Assembly (NCBI GenBank): GCA_946122785.1
Contig: CAMGYJ010000002.1
Coordinates: forward strand, 40,884,495 to 40,948,494
Source: Linum tenue
Taxonomy: Eukaryota; Streptophyta; Magnoliopsida; Malpighiales; Linaceae
Direction of reading: 5' to 3'
Length of the DNA: 64,000 bases
Position numbers and translations under genes: made by a program. Every line of letters starts with the position of its first letter. The first letter of the stretch is position 1. Positions 39,261 to 51,383 of this stretch are shown piece after piece. The notes under the pieces are model-generated. The model was not told the DNA's origin and did no database searches. It saw nothing but the letters and a program-made list of their open reading frames with translations.

Positions 39261-40037
39261 ACGAATCCGTTGTCGCTGACGACGGGAGGAAGCTGAGAGC
39301 TAGAGTGCATTGGAGAGTGAGTCGAGGGCAGCGATGGGGGACTAATAGAGGAAATGTAGGGAACTTACCAGGGCAACAATGAGTAATAAGGAATCCACCA
39401 GTGGCGACGGGGAGAAGCAGCTACAGAGGTTCATTGCGGCGGAGGCAGACAACTCTCAACTGACATTTTGCGACTCGCTTCGCAAGTTCATCCTCTGTGA
39501 TTTTGGGGCTTGCAAATTCGCTTATGGCCCGAACGAGCCTGCTCGGCAGGATGTTTGAGCTCGCCTTACAATTACCATGGAGGATGCTACTCAGAAGCAG
39601 AGTGAAAGTTCCATTGATGGACAATTCTGAGATCGAGTTAAATTTTAGGGTTTTGGATGGGATAATGGAGTCGATCAGAGAAAAGGCTGTGAGTTCGGCG
39701 CGAGATTACAAGAGAAGGCAGGATTGAAATTTACGATTAAGTACCATTTTTGACCAAACTATTTGGTCACTTCATATTTATTTTGCTTTCTTTGAATCCC
39801 ATTCCTTGACTTTTTATGGGTTGCTGATCTTTTCTTTTGACCAGACAATTTTACTACTATTTTATTTGGTTGTCTTAAAATATTTTGGTTGTGAAATTAT
39901 TTTTTTCATTGAACGAATTGTTGTGCGGATATGTTAGCCTCCAGGCCGGATTGGTAGCAAATGACTAACAGTTGGTGACCAAAATCTTTTTGGTCAAAGC
40001 ACAATTGGTTACAAAAAGCAACTTTGTTGTAGTGTCT

Positions 40038-40574
40038 CAATGATTCTACGCTCAAAACTAGAAGGAACCGAGGAGTTTCAAATGGGTACCACAACAAGGT
40101 TGGGGCCGACAAACCCACAACCAACTACTAAATCGAGGTTTCGCTACTAAAACATGGGCAATCACAAGGGCAAACGACAAGGATCATGGTCTGCAATATC
40201 GATTTACCACTAATGACCAGAATCGATTTTGAGGGATCAATTATAATGGAGCAGCTAATCACCATAATTCTATTTTGGCACTAGTAGGAGGGTAGAAGGG
40301 GCAAAATTCATCCTTGAAGGAACTGGAGTGTGCACGAGTTCATGATAACACTGTATTTGTATATGTTTTCTCCTTCATTTCTTGATCTTTTTGGCTTGGA
40401 TTTGTGTATTTCTTTGTCAAATTTACGCTAGGTTGTGCTCTTGTGTCACATTTCGTGTCCTAACATGTAAAGAGAGATCTAGGCACAAGTTTCGAGTCAT
40501 TTGGAGATCATTTGGAGACTGGGGAAGACACTAGAGGCAAAACACGGGCAGGTGACCCAACCTTAAAATTCACC
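40038..40574. other. Unassigned DNA between the CACTA element and an LTR
   Basis: No gene or element hallmarks. It may belong to the retroelement that continues to the right, because its LTR match to 47725 and beyond begins only at about 40577. Confidence 0.4.
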
Positions 40575-41495
40575 ACTTTAAAACTCCCGATTAAGGCCCA
40601 AGTATAAACCTTAACCGGGTGAATTACAACGCAAGTATGTTTAAATATCGACCCGAGCCGGTTCAGGTACCCCTACTTCGATTGTTTGAAACATTATCTA
40701 GCTGTTGGTTTTGGTGAAAACAACAATCTATAGCTAAAGCGGTTGCAAAAGTAAAAGGATTTGACACTAATTGAGAAGGCTTCACCCAGGTGTTGCTCCC
40801 CCTTGCTAGCAATTACGTATTGATGGATCAAATGAGCGTGTGTGGTGCGGGGGTTGTAAACCATAGGGAAGCGTAACAAGTAGTCAATGCCACCCTCTTA
40901 ATCTCTAGGTTGAGGGAAGGGGATACGATCCAAGCCACCAACGTGAATCTCTCGATCTATTGACTAAGGATTGGTTAGAATTCACCCTCAAATCGGAGTT
41001 CGGACGACCACCCACAAACAAACCCTAGGTGCTAATACAAAATAGGAGGTTTGCTCTGCATTAACCTAACTAGGAGACAATGAATTCCCTAAGAAAACCC
41101 AACATTCAAGCCTTTTTCAAAGAAAGAAAGGGGGTTTTCTCTTTACCTAGGTTAGAATGGCAATTAGATTGATAGGCTTTCACACAAGTGAAAGAATGGA
41201 CTACTCCATGCTAGGAGAAGGGAAAACACAAGAGAGAAGAAGAAAAACTATCAAAGAGATGCTAGCCTTGCTCCTTGCGTTGAAGAGATCCTCTTTTGGG
41301 GGAGGAATTCCCAATTACTTGCTTGAAGATGGAACCCGAGCTTCTTCTCTTCTTTGGTTTGTCACTTTCTCACTCTAGAAATCTGAAGAAGAAAAAGAAG
41401 AAAAAGAAGAAGTTTCTCAAACTAGGTCTATCTCCTTTTCTCCTTTGGCTCAACCTCCTTTATATACCTAGATCAGGCTCAGTTCATGGTCTTAG

Positions 41496-44375
41496 TCGGG
41501 TTAGATCCAGTCCTTAAGCCTATAAGCTTAAGGAGTTTCTTAAAGCTTTCTTATTGGCTGATTTGAATCTAGATAGTTAATAGGGAGTTAGTGGTTAATA
41601 GGTAGTTAAGGATAGAATTGGTATTGTATAACCATTATTAATATAATGAATATTATATAGAAGAGTGAAAATGTAATGATAAAAAAACCTAGACTATTAT
41701 CTCTATGACCGTCATCTCTCCTTGAGTCCCCTGCCCATCCGCCGCCGACAACCATTCCACCATCATGCAACCAACCTCCCATTGGCGCCTGCGGCTAGTC
41801 CCCCGATCGACAATCGTGCCAACGCCTGCTAGTACTCCCATCGGCAAAGGCATCAGTGTCGCCGCCATCCCGACGCCATATGAGCACCATTGATCCCACC
41901 ATATCAGCGGCGACGTAGCCTTTCCCCGATGATGTACGACTACAGGTGAGGTGGTTTCGGTCGGATGGAGCTTGTGGCTGGCGGCGTTCCCTTTAATCTT
42001 CTCGGCAATTTTTTAATATGGAAAATTCTCGATAGTTCGTGATACGAAACATCTTTGTTGTAGGTTTATGTTGTTGCTTCGTTTTGCATGGTTGATGTTG
42101 AAAAAAGACTAGTTTTTGTTAATAATGCGACCCCTAACGACACCTTTTTATTACTAATGGTGAGTTTCATAAAGTTGATTCCCTTCCATAACATTATTAA
42201 TAGGTCTATAATTGAACGTTAATAATAGTATATTATAATATTAATATGAAGAAGAAAAAAACGTTAATGATCTAAACTCTAATGATTGTTCAACTTAATT
42301 AATGATATATTGCATAGGTTAATAATATTGCATTATATTATTAATAGGAGGCTTAAAAAACGTTCATATTAAAAACTCTTATGGTTGAATTTTTTTAATA
42401 GTATAAGATCTTACGTTGATAAAGGATGAGTTTTGTTAATAACACAGACCTTAATGAAACCTTTTTATTGTTAATGGTGAGTTACATAAAGTTGATTATC
42501 TTTAACAACATTATTAATAGATTTATGATTGAACGTTAATAATAGTATATTAGAATATTAACAGGAAGTAATAAATAAAGTTAATACTATGAACTTTGAT
42601 GTTCATTCCACTTAATTGATAATTATGTTACACAGATTAATAATAGTATAGTAAAATATGAATAGGAGGCAAAAAATGTAGACATTTTCGCCATCAACTT
42701 TTATGATATAAAAAAAATTAACAATTTCGTCATAAATCCATCATTATCAACAATTTCAATATACTTATCAAGTTTTTACAATCACATTATTAATAATTTT
42801 GGAGAAATTATTACCGATTATCAACGCTTACGAATAAATTATTAAAGATACCACATCATTCTGTAAGATTATTAATAAATTTAGATCGATTTGTTAAAGA
42901 TTTTCATTTTCGACATCAACACTTATGAATGGATTATTAAAGTTATGTAATATCATCATTAATGATTTCAATAACACTATCATTGATCTACAACATCTTT
43001 ATTAACGATTCACGTTATCACGTCATGTTCATAACTAGCCAATCATGGCCTCTTACAACGACTTCCAATTACATTATTAACGTCAATGAAATGAATTATT
43101 ATTGATACACCTATTATGATTAACGGTTTTAATAGACTAATCAATGCTTAAAGCTTAATATTGTAAGAGTTTACATAAAAATGTTGACAATGACAATCTT
43201 AATCATTAATAAGTAAATTATGTTGGTGTTGAAAATACAAGCAAAATCATTGATAATAATTGCATCAAAATGAGTAATACACATAATACATGTTGTTAAC
43301 AAACTCTCTTCTCAAAAAACTGATACTATATAAAAAAAAAATCAACATCTAAGTTGTGTTTTATTTAAAATACAAATAAAATATTGATAACGATCGGATT
43401 TAATGATGGCCAACCATATAGCATATTATTAATAATTATTTCTCAATCATGGATATGCTCATACTCACCCCTTAATAATGATGATAATTATGATAATACT
43501 TATTTGGAAAATTTTAATAATCATAACGTAATTCATTAACAATACCTATATAAAAAACATTAACAACATTGTTGTGAACCGTTCAAAGGAGAACAAAAAT
43601 GTTAACAACGCTTGGCTCCTAGTCGGTATGAACGTTTATAGATAAATTTTTCTCGATCGGTCATATTGTTATCAACATTAACACATGATATAACATCATT
43701 ATTATCACTTTCAAATTAATATTCGGTTTTATGATACCATTATTAACGATTTCTCGTCATTTTTTAATGAAATCTATATAACATAAACTTTGTTAACGAT
43801 ATTGATAACAAAAAAAAAATGGTTAGTAGATGTGGGTTTCTTTTGCAGAGGTTTGTTTCTTTCCTTTCCTGGTCTCGCATGCAACAAATTTTTTTTTTTT
43901 TTTGTTTGACAATGGCATGCAGCAAAAGGAGCTGGGTGGATTGGTGGAATATATGTTAAATCTCTACTCTTTGCTTTCTTTCCTTCCCTGGGTCGCAGGC
44001 AGCAAAAGAATGTCGGATATGATGATGAACTTGCTGCTGTGGGAGGAATGTGTGCATAGGGGCGGAATAGGATTTGGGGTTGGTAGATTCGAAGAGATGG
44101 AAAGAGGAGGAGAGAGAAGGGACGGCCGGCAGCTGCAGCGGACAGAATGACTGGAGAACGTTGAAGAGAAACGGTTCGACTGCGGCTGAGGGGAAAAAAT
44201 TACGAGAGTTTATAGATAGTTAGGGTTATGTTTTTTAATTATTTACTTTTCCATAAATATCCTTAACAACTAATTAACTAATAACTCCTCACTAACTATT
44301 TTATATTAAATCAGCCAATCACAACGTTTTAAGATCCTACTTAAAAAAGAGGGTTTAAGGACCTGAACTTAGATC
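41496..44375. mobile_element. Mutator-like element with long diverged TIRs, inserted in an LTR
   Basis: The LTR text breaks at GGTCTTAG (41488-41495) and resumes after GGTCCTAG (44376-44383), an 8-9-bp TSD with one or two changes; the intact LTR at about 48764-48780 shows the uninterrupted site. Both ends carry a diverged inverted repeat of about 130-170 bp centred on ATTGGCTGATTT and GTTAAGGATA. Just inside are GC-rich segments (41700-42000; 43980-44180). The centre is very AT-rich with repeated TTAATAATAGTAT words. Confidence 0.72.
42111..42710. repeat. Tandem duplication, about 318-bp unit, inside the MULE
   Basis: Unit 1 begins near 42111 and unit 2 near 42429, both with TTTTGTTAATAA and then ACCTTTTTATT, ATTGAACGTTAATAATAG and AATAGGAGGC at matching spacing. 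The units have diverged by scattered substitutions. Confidence 0.75.
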
Positions 44376-44383
44376 GGTCCTAG

Positions 44384-44775
44384 TTCACGGCTGTGAACTG
44401 AAAGCACAGACCGTGAACCAACGATGAAACGCGTCACATCACTTATCTCTGTTCACGGACGGAGGTCGGAGTTCATGGTCTTAGGAGTTCGGAGGTCTTC
44501 GGGATCTACAAAAATGAAAATCGCGATTTCCCGGCGAGTTTTTTAATTTTCCGGTGAAAAGGGGCTGTCGTGAAGTGATCTGAGTCGTTCACGCCCCTTT
44601 TATAGGCAGAACCCTAAGTTCATGGACGAAAGTGTCAGTTCACAGTCACTAAGACCGTAAACATAACACCTAGACCGTGAATTGGGGTTAAACGATGAGT
44701 TTTGAAACCAGGGGGAGCACCCTCAGTTCACGGACGGAGGCACCACTTCATGGTCATTAAGACCGTGAATTGGAA
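44384..44775. repeat. Cluster of GTTCACGG/CCGTGAAC words in the lower LTR
   Basis: About a dozen forward or reverse copies of TTCACGG(TC) occur, some as pairs around a short spacer. A minus-strand TATAAAAGG lies at about 44595-44603 in the middle of the cluster. Confidence 0.75.
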
Positions 44776-45035
44776 GCCAAAATCGTGAAATGAGTGAAAA
44801 ACAAGGCACTCCCAACAATTTTTTACTCAATCTACTCAACTGTGCCCCTAATCCGATCACACCACATTCCAAAACACGAAAAACACAGAGACTTGGCATG
44901 GTGATACCCCAAATTCAACACTTGAACTCTTCACACACACAGAAAGAGAAAAATAAGGAAAAGAAAACAAACTGTCGTTGGGTTGCCTCCCAACAAGCGC
45001 TAGTTTAACGTCACTAGCTCGACATTGCATATCTA

Positions 45036-47584
45036 TTATGCTTTAGTGCATGGAGCCACCGAGAGTGGATCCGCCATGACCTCGGGGCGAGGCTTGACAC
45101 CTCCTTCCTCTAGCTCCTTAGGGTGGTTGTCTTGACCCGGCATCTTCGCCTTACCCTTATCTTTTGGTAGGGAGGAGGCTTGATGAAGCCTATCCCTCCA
45201 CACTCTCTTCTTCTTTCCTCCGGGTTTAGCACCCGCCTTGATTTCCTTCACCTCATCATCAAATGGAACATACACACTAGTGGGATTTGCCTTGAGAGGC
45301 TCACCTCCACTTTCATTCATACCACTCAATTCCAATTCTTCCACCACATCATTCTTAACCTTACGATCAACACCACATATCTCATCTCTCAACACCAAAG
45401 TTCCCTCATTAACATCGATTAAGGCCTTGGCGGTGGACAGGATAAAAGAAATTGCCAAGTCTCACTAGGACATCCTCCACAATACCCCTAGGATTAATGA
45501 CAGAGTGATCGGCCAATGTGACGCCAAGCTTAGTGAGCTTCAATTCACCCAAATGCAACTTCTTAAAAAGCTTGTAAGGCATCACATTAATGCTTGCTCC
45601 TAAGTCCACCAAGGAGTTTTCCATATGATGATTTCTGATGCAAATGGGGATTGTGAAACTACCTGGATCCGGTTGCTTTTTCGGAAACTTGTTGAGGATA
45701 AAGGCGGAGCACTCCTCGTCCAAGGTGACATTGGCGAGGTCTTCATATTTTGGTTTCTTGGCGTGAATCTCATTGAGATATTTAGCATACCTCGGCATGT
45801 GCACCATGGCCTCCAAGAATGGAATAGTGATGCGGAGTTCCCTGAGCATCTCCATGAATCCTCCACACTCCGCATCCAATCGGTTCTTGTGCATCCTTGC
45901 GGGGAAAGGAAGAGGAGGCTTGTACTCAGCCACTTGTGGTTGCATTGGCAATGCCTTCTTAGCCTCTTCTTCCTTTTCTCCCACTTCTTTGAGATCATTG
46001 GCCGATGGAGGGGTCTTCCCTTCTTCATTCCCTTCCTGAGGAACAACCTCCGGGGTAACCTTTCCACTCCTCAAAAGAATTGCATTGCACCCTACATTTT
46101 GGTCTTTGGGGTTAACAATGGTTTGAGAGGGTAGTAGGGCTCCCCTTGGCCTCTCGGTGAAGATCCCGACAAGATTTCCAGCTTGCACCTCCAAGTTTTG
46201 TAGGCTTGCTTGATGGCTCCTTAATCCCGCCTCAATCGAGATAAACTTTGTTGTTGCCACATCCATAAATTTCTCAATCTTCTCGAACTTTTGAGTGATC
46301 GTGCTCAAAAAGGTGGTCACAAGGTCTTCAAGTTTTGCAAACTTATCGGTTTGTTGGAACCCTTGACCTCATTAAGCTTGAAATGGTTGTTGGAAGTTAG
46401 AGCCTTGGAATTGCGTCCTTTGTTGAATAAAAGTAGGCCTTGGTTGGTAATTTTCCATTGGTCCTTGGAAACTGAGGGGTCTTGGATTGGTCGGAGAAGA
46501 CCAAGAGAAATTCGGATGATTTTGCCACCCCGGGTTATAAGTGTTGCTATAGAGGTTGTTCCCCCTAGCATTGCAATGAAACTCACTTGCTCCTCGGGTG
46601 TGCATAATTCCTTCATCATTTGATAATCCGAAATATCATGGTCGGTACTTGAACACCAATCACACGCTATTACCGGCCTCCTGCCATGCTTCTTGTCCTC
46701 TAGGGGCGTCTCAATCAAACGATCAATCTTGGCTTCAAGCGGGGGACTCGCTCCTACACTTTGCACTCCCCTTGTAGCGCTTCTCTTTCCACTTCTCGTC
46801 AAGCCCCAATCATACCCTTTACTTTCCATGTCTTCAAGCAACTCGGCCACTTGGGATGGATTCATGTTCATCAATTTCCCTTGACATAAGGAGCCAATGA
46901 GGATCTTGTCATCTTGGTGGAAACCGCCATAGAAGGTCTCAATCCGGAATTGCTCCTCGAATCCATGAAGTGGGCATTGGAGGAAGTAATCGGAGTACCT
47001 TTCCCAAACATCCCTCAATGTCTCATCTTCCTCTTGCTCAAAGTGGGTGATCTTCTTGCGCCACTCCGCGTCTTTGAAGGTGGGCAATACCGAGTCATAA
47101 AATTGTTGAGCATGCCATCCCATGAAGTGATCGAGAGACTCGGCCTATTGTTGAGCCACCAAGACGCATTCCCCACAAGAGAGTAGGGGAATAACCTCAA
47201 CTTCAAAGCATCCTCGGGGACACCATTGATCTTCAAACTCCCCGCAAGCTCAATGAACTTCTGAACATGCTCCCTTGGAGACTCTTTGTTAAGCCCATGA
47301 AAAAGGGCATTGTTTTGAATCATGGTGACAAGGGCGGGCTTGATCTCAAAATTGTTGGCGGCCACGGGTGGATGTCGAATGGAGGGTTGAATATCTGCCA
47401 TCCTTGGAGTCATGTAATAGTCCATGGTCCTCGGTTTATCCTCCGCAACTGCTCCTCCTTGAGCGGGTTGATTAGCCGCCATCTCGACATCACTTCCCTC
47501 CTCTTTCGAATCAACCCCTTCCTCAACTACAACTTCCTCTTCTATCCTCCTTCTTGCCTCCGCTAGTTCCCTCTCACGAGCCAA
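45036..47584 (-). pseudogene. Athila-like gag-protease polyprotein, frameshifted
   Basis: Minus strand, from MARERELAEARR at 47584. The gag core includes NASWWLNN near 47150, continuing in another frame as QQFYDSVLPTF and TLRDVWERYSDYF. A degenerate zinc-knuckle region follows near 46650, then YNPGWQNHPNFSW (46510) in yet another frame. The protease motif LVDLGASINVMPY lies near 45600. A further frame break near 45460 leads to TAKALIDVNEGTLVL and a Lys/Pro-rich end. At least three frameshifts are visible. The region encoding reverse transcriptase to integrase is absent, so it is a defective non-autonomous copy. Confidence 0.8.
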
Positions 47585-47614
47585 GTATTAGAGAGTGCGG
47601 TTGAGATCCTCGTC

Positions 47615-47632
47615 CAGTGGTGCCAAAGGTGT
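47615..47632 (-). other. PBS-like site of the Athila-like element
   Basis: On the minus strand the sequence just before gag reads TTTGGCACCACTGG, resembling the TGGCGCC-type PBS usual for Athila elements, with a few changes. It marks the inner end of the 5' LTR at about 47640. Confidence 0.5.
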
Positions 47633-48732
47633 CGAATTACTCCGGGTCATACACCTCCCTACACACAGTCAAAAGAACCACAACACTTCTAGCACAAACA
47701 AGATTTGCACACACAAAAACGAAAATTAAAGCCCGATTAAGGCCCAAGTATAAACCTTAATCGGGTGCAGTACAGGGCAAGCATGTTTAAATATTGACTC
47801 GGGCCGGTTCATGTACCCCTACTTCGATTGTTTGTAACATTATCTAGCGGTTGGTTTTTGGTGAAAACAACAATCTATAGTGAAAGCGGTTGAAAAAGTA
47901 AAAGGATTTGACACTAATTGAGAAGGCTCACCCGGGTGTTGCTCCCCCTAGCTAGCAATTACGTCTTGATGGATCGAATGAGCGTGTGTGGTGAGGGGGT
48001 TGTAAACCGTAGGGAAGCGTAACAAGTAGCCAATGCCACCCTCTTAGTCTCTAGGTCGAGGGAAGGGGATACGATCAAAGCCACCAACGTGATTCTCTCG
48101 ACCTATTGACTAAGGATTGGTTAGAATTCAACCTCGAATCAGAGTTTGGACGGCCACCCACAACCAAACCTTAGGTGCTAATATGAAATAGGAGGTTTGC
48201 CTTGCATTAACCTAACTTGGATATAATGAATTTCCTAAGAAAACCCAGCATTCAAGCCTCTTGCAAAGAAAGGAAGGGCGTTTCTCACTACCTAGATTAG
48301 AATCACAATTAGATTGATAGGCTTTCACACAACACAATCATTCATGAATAATACCTCCATATTCACATTAAACACAAGTACACATAGAAATCATTCAATC
48401 TATACAAGCATTCACATAATTGTAGCTAGGGTTTACAAACACCCAAGTGAAAAAGATGCTAGGAGAGAAGAAGGAAAACCATCAAAGAGGGACTACTCCA
48501 TGTTAGGAGAAGGGAAAACACAAGAGAGAAGAAGGAAAACCATCAAAGAGATGCTAGCCTTGCTCCTTGTGTTTAAGAGATCTCCTTTGGGAGAGGAATT
48601 CCAAATTCCTTGCTTGAAGATGGAACCCTAGCTTCTTCTCTTCTTTGGTTCGTCACTTTCTCACTCTAGAAATCTCAAGAAGAAGAAGTTTCTCACACTA
48701 GGTCTCTCCCCTTTTCTCCTTCGGCTCAACCT

Positions 48733-48995
48733 CCTTTATATACCTAGATCGGGCTCAATTCACAGTCTTAGTTCACAGCCATGAACTGAAAGCCCAGATT
48801 GTGAACCAACAATGAAACGCGCCGCATCACTTATCTCTATTCACGGACGGAGGTCAGAGTTCACGGTCTTACAACCATGAACTCACTCGTGTCCTGTGAA
48901 AACCCTTTGTGCTCTGGATGCCTGGCACTTCACGGGGATCGCCTCCCGTTCACGGTGTTAGTGACCGTGAACTCACAGCCCAAATCGTGAACTGC
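48733..48995 (-). promoter_or_regulatory. TATA box and palindromic-word cluster in the 5' LTR
   Basis: On the minus strand, TAGGTATATAAAGG (48733-48746) looks like a TATA box. Directly upstream (48758-48995) are about ten TTCACGG/CCGTGAA words, including GTTCACGG (48948-48955) paired with CCGTGAAC (48964-48971). Their position in U3 suggests an enhancer role (inference). Confidence 0.65.
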
Positions 48996-49192
48996 TGTTG
49001 GTTCCACCGTTTGACTTGATCTTTCTCCCTTTCGTCCAAATTTCGACTCTGGGGTTGATTCCACTTGCATAAGTCTGAAAAACACCAAAACAAGGCACAA
49101 CCCGGCATAAAACCAAACCTCCCAGAGTAAAAATGATTCAAACGACTAAGCAAAGTGGGGGTAAAAAGTCTACAAATGAGCTCGAATCAACA

Positions 49193-49900
49193 GGCTTCTC
49201 CAAACACGGTCTTGTTTGTCCAGCAGCTGCATGTGCTTTTATTGTCGAGAGGAATTATGAAGAAAGTGGGAAACATGATCGTGTTCATGGGCGCTGTAAA
49301 ACACGACTGTGTTTCCTTAAGCCACGATCATGTTTTGTATGCTGAGAGGAATTGTGGGCAAATGCAAAACCACAGGCAGAAGCAAAACACAGGCATCGCC
49401 CGTGTTTGTGAGTGCTTGTGTTTTCCCCTTCCTAAAGAGACTTAGTGAAACAAGGGCAAGAGGGAAGCAAAGAAACACGATCGTGTTTCTTCCTCAAGTG
49501 CCAGTGTTTCTACCCTTCCTAGACGTAAGTGGAGTGTTAGACTTAAGTGGAGTGTTTCTTCCTCAAGTGCCAGTGTTCACGACCGTATTTGCCCAGTTTT
49601 GTGGTAAATTGGCAGATTCGAGCTTTTTGCAAAGGATCCGACTTTTGGGAGAAAGAACAGAGTTCTGGAGAGAGAAAGTGGCGATGAACAAGTCTTTTGA
49701 GCTATTTGGAGCTGAGATATCATCATTGAATCCCGTATTTCATTCCTATGAGTGAAGATTGACATCCTAGAGCAAATTATACACATCATTATGAGTATGA
49801 CTACTCTGATTTTGGGTTCCCTCTCTATCTCTATGGAGTAAACCTCCTTCTCACATGTGTATGAAGAACACTAGTTTCATGTGTTAGGAATCTTGTTTGT
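49193..49900 (+). mobile_element. LTR fragment D, plus orientation, with AAACACGA/TCGTGTTT words
   Basis: Shares the TCTATGGAGTAAAC, GTATGAAGAAC and TTGTATGAACC blocks with LTR fragment A, here on the plus strand. Upstream of them (49196-49590) is a cluster of AAACACGA/TCGTGTTT words, including a perfect 20-bp palindrome at 49471-49490. It abuts the 5' LTR of the Athila-like element head to head. The ORF at 49330-49755 reads through the cluster and is not regarded as a gene. Confidence 0.6.
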
Positions 49901-50270
49901 ATGAACCTTTGGATGTTAAATAATATGAAACAAACGAGTATATAATATGAAGAAGACCAACTTCATTATATCTCGAGAGAAGATGAAATCAGTGACTCTC
50001 ATACAAAAATTACTTATTTGGTTTTACTTAAGAAACAAAATATCAATGTTGTCAAAACCGAACCGGAGCATGACCCGATAACATAAATGGCTCGCACTTT
50101 AGTGATCCAATCGGTATTGGGCCGTTAAAAAATCATTAGAGAACCTGTACCTTATAAACAACAATATCATAAGTAGAAGACACATAAGATAGTAATATAA
50201 AAATCTAATACCTAAAATGAAATTTACTTTGTAGGTACCACTTAGTAATTTTGTAATTTATATATATATA

Positions 50271-50689
50271 GGTGACTACTGACTACTTCGGTGCACTCAC
50301 TTTTTTGGGTGCATTCAATGCACTCAAATCTAAAAGTGGTCATAATACACCGAATTTTGAACTTTAATTGATAGTATTAGTCTAATATGATGATATAACA
50401 TAAAGTCACAACTAATCAATCTATTACCCTAACCTCTTAACCTTCAATTTTGAGTTCCAACCCAAAATCCTAAATTATTAACCTAAACCCTAACCATAAA
50501 TCACTAAATCCTAATTGCTTCAAATTAAAGTAAATCTTGAATGAGTTTTTTGCAAATTCATGTGTTTCTTGTTCATAACATCATAAACGACGGTTGATCT
50601 TGTTTTGACATGAATCACATGCTCGGAATGGCGATTATGAGGTGATTGCATTGAATGCACCCAAAAAATGAGTGCACTGAGACGCCACC
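50271..50689. mobile_element. Palindromic MITE 1 in a TA microsatellite
   Basis: Inverted repeats run from the ends inward (GTGCACTCA..TTTTTTGGGTGCATTCAATGCA and its reverse complement), with (TA)n on both sides. No ORF. Confidence 0.78.
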
Positions 50690-50736
50690 ATATATATATA
50701 TATACACTAGCCTAAACCATATATATATATATATAT

Positions 50737-51141
50737 GGGGAGTTCTACGGTACCCCGGGTGAAATCCGGGGTACCGCATACCTTAAGTAAGAAAATCCTA
50801 TCTAGAACTTGAATTGACTGATCTTTTGGACATTATACTATACTCTAACCCATAAAGATCAAAATCTAGGTCTTAATTCACTAAATCTTATACCCCAAGA
50901 TCAATTTAATTAGAAACAATAATCGACGGTTATGATTCGTCCAAATATAGGCAAAAAAAGTAATGCTCCATCTTAGGGTTTATAGTTTATGATTTAGATA
51001 ATTAGGACCTAGGGTTCACTCATTAAGGGTTAGGGTATAGTATCATGCCCAAAAATCATGCTAATTCGAGGTCTAGATAGCGTTTTCATACTCAAGGTAT
51101 GCGGTACCCCGGATTTCACCCGGGGTACCGTAGAAGGCACC
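50737..51141. mobile_element. Palindromic MITE 2 in a TA microsatellite
   Basis: A 42-bp perfect inverted repeat lies at 50743-50784 and 51094-51135. Each arm itself contains a hairpin, GGTACCCCGG/CCGGGGTACC with a GTGAAAT or ATTTCAC loop. (TA)n lies on both sides. No ORF. Confidence 0.88.
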
Positions 51142-51160
51142 ATATATATATATATATATA

Positions 51161-51383
51161 GTGACTAAATCGTACATCAGACATATATTGGTGTATGTCG
51201 TACACCAGCATTTTCCACCGTCCACGTCCATCTCAACGGTCGGCGTTAATGCGGGTTCTTTTTTGTGTGAATAAAAAATAAATTACCTCATTTATGCTGG
51301 CCGTTGAGATGCACGCAGATGATGGAGATTGTGTAGTGTACGACATACAACATATTATGTCTGGTGTACGATAGAATCATCTC
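51161..51383. mobile_element. Palindromic MITE 3 beside TA repeats
   Basis: An imperfect inverted repeat of about 75-80 bp per arm carries words ATCGTACA.CAGACATA, GTATGTCGTACAC and CATCTCAACGG in both arms, so the unit is almost entirely fold-back. (TA)n lies to the left and TATATATA to the right. Confidence 0.75.

Larger units (their letters stand above)
35472..40034. mobile_element. CACTA-type element, about 4.6 kb, non-autonomous
   Basis: The left end is CACTAAAACAGAAATGG and the right end, read inward, is CACTACAACAAAGTTGC. Both ends carry many subterminal repeats of TTGGTCAC/GGTTAC/GACCAAA type (35500-36180 and 39740-40020). The 3-bp TSD would be TCT on both sides if one extra A at 35471 is allowed. 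The interior contains a hAT MITE and gene-like pieces, but no transposase was recognised. Confidence 0.72.
40575..49192 (-). mobile_element. Athila-like Ty3/gypsy element with gag-protease and no pol (TR-GAG-like)
   Basis: Two homologous long repeats, about 40577-41495 plus 44376-44490 and about 47725-48875, flank a minus-strand gag-protease region. A PBS-like TTTGGCACCACTGG lies near 47630 (minus). Reverse transcriptase and integrase are missing. A typical post-integrase tail is present near 44990 (plus-strand GTTGGGTTGCCTCCCAAC). The lower LTR is split by a MULE and has a different, second promoter block (44490-44800). Outer limits are approximate; no TSD was identified. Confidence 0.7.

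Noticed and set aside
39421..39727. Opposed ORFs near the right end of the CACTA element
   Set aside because: Both strands are open over the same stretch and neither resembles a known family; possibly part of captured sequence but unsupported.
49330..49755. 141-codon ORF
   Set aside because: It reads through a palindromic-word cluster and LTR sequence; no protein family is visible.
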